Positions 14,156-14,575 of a stretch of DNA of 14,575 bases are shown in pieces. The notes under the pieces are model-generated. The model saw only the letters and a list, made by a program, of their open reading frames with translations. It was not told the DNA's origin and did no database searches. The DNA is taken from assembly GCA_949288685.1 (NCBI GenBank), contig CASELB010000100.1, positions 1 to 14,575 on the forward strand, written 5' to 3'. The position numbers and the translations under genes were made by a program. Positions within the stretch are counted from its first letter, which is position 1. Each line of letters starts with the position of its first letter. Source of the DNA: an uncultured bacterium (GTDB lineage Bacteria > Cyanobacteriota > Vampirovibrionia > Gastranaerophilales > Gastranaerophilaceae).

Positions 14156-14575
14156 CTACACAACACCGTTGAATGCGTCGATGTAGAGTTTCTTGATATC
14201 TTCCATAAGAGGATAAGCAGGGTTAGCACCTGTACATTGGTCGTCAAATGCTAATTCAACCATATTATCCAATTTAGCATAAAAGTCTTCTTCTGTTACG
14301 CCAAAGTCTTTAATAGACTTAGGAAGATTAATATTGCTCATCAGGTTATCAATTGCATTGATAAGAAGTTGAACCTTCTCATCTTCATTCTTACCGCCAA
14401 GTCCTAATTCATCAGCAATTTGGCTGTATCTTAATTTTGCTGACGGATACTTGTATTGCGGGAAGATACATTGTTTATGCGGGCAATCTGTAGAGTTGTA
14501 TTTGATTACCTGTCTGATTAACAATGCGTTTGCAACCCCGTGAGGAACGTTAAACATAGCACCGAGTTTGTGTGC
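14156..14575 (-). CDS. adhE: C-terminus of bifunctional aldehyde-alcohol dehydrogenase AdhE (cut by window edge)
   Basis: The open frame continues through the right edge, so the gene is partial in the window, with only its last 139 codons seen. It reads AHKLGAMFNVPHGVANALL at the edge, the iron-dependent alcohol dehydrogenase signature; the PHG histidine is a metal ligand in this family (FucO numbering H277). Next come FPQYKYPSAKLRYSQIADEL and LGLGG, which are characteristic of AdhE over stand-alone alcohol dehydrogenases. The ATG at 14557 is internal, not the start. AdhE reduces acetyl-CoA to acetaldehyde and ethanol with two NADH. It lies directly upstream of rex, whose classical targets include adhE. 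The N-terminal aldehyde dehydrogenase half is outside the window, so bifunctionality is inferred. Confidence 0.9.
   Translation of the reverse strand, partial: AHKLGAMFNVPHGVANALLIRQVIKYNSTDCPHKQCIFPQYKYPSAKLRYSQIADELGLGGKNEDEKVQLLINAIDNLMSNINLPKSIKDFGVTEEDFYAKLDNMVELAFDDQCTGANPAYPLMEDIKKLYIDAFNGVV

Noticed and set aside
14156..14557. A complete small alcohol-dehydrogenase-like gene starting at the ATG at 14557
   Set aside because: The frame continues upstream to the window edge with the conserved AHKLGA residues, so that ATG is internal to a truncated adhE.

Overview
The window is AT-rich, gene-dense bacterial chromosome. It carries a fermentative redox block (an AdhE C-terminus, Rex and the [FeFe]-hydrogenase maturase HydG), so the host is very probably an anaerobic hydrogen-producing fermenter. 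Strong AGGAGG-type ribosome sites with GTG and TTG starts, the short N-terminal PAFSA motif of the protein at 3434-4798, and the mix of fermentation genes with multi-domain c-di-GMP and Che proteins resemble gut Gastranaerophilales (Melainabacteria). A clostridial or elusimicrobial relative cannot be excluded. The lineage is an inference from style; no rRNA or phylogenetic marker is present.

Layout. Positions 1-198 hold a pair of inverted palindromic repeat units and the leader of a two-gene + strand unit: a solitary amino-type DNA methyltransferase (199-1074) and a YggU/DUF167 protein (1076-1369). Convergent with it is a large GAF-GGDEF-HD-GYP protein (minus strand, ending at 1382) whose cyclase half looks intact and whose phosphodiesterase half has lost key metal ligands. 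Next is an unrecognised + strand protein with C-terminal LG-type repeats (3434-4798). Its end overlaps the 3' end of the next minus-strand operon.

The centre (4785-11329) is the most interesting part: a complete divergent chemosensory module. On the minus strand, a REC-GGDEF response regulator overlaps a tandem CheW gene. On the plus strand, a small membrane MCP without an external sensor domain is followed 3 nt later by a 988-residue CheA-REC hybrid kinase. The parts list matches the Wsp pathway of pseudomonads (WspA, WspB/D, WspE, WspR), in which a chemoreceptor array controls c-di-GMP synthesis instead of a flagellar motor. No CheR or CheB adaptation enzyme is present in the window, and the two CheWs are fused. 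A reasonable model is: MCP, then CheA phosphorylation through the tandem CheW, then phosphotransfer to the REC-GGDEF protein, then c-di-GMP.

The right side holds speD (S-adenosylmethionine decarboxylase proenzyme, + strand) and, on the minus strand, adhE (cut by the window edge), rex and hydG. A bidirectional hairpin terminator separates speD from hydG, and another hairpin follows adhE. Rex is an NADH/NAD+ sensor whose classical targets include adhE and hydrogenase genes, so the order adhE-rex-hydG fits control of reductant disposal to ethanol and H2.

No tRNA, rRNA, CRISPR array or insertion-sequence transposase is visible. No stretch longer than 300 bases lacks a gene; the longest gaps are 1-198, 11330-11474 and the roughly 160 bases around 3275-3433.
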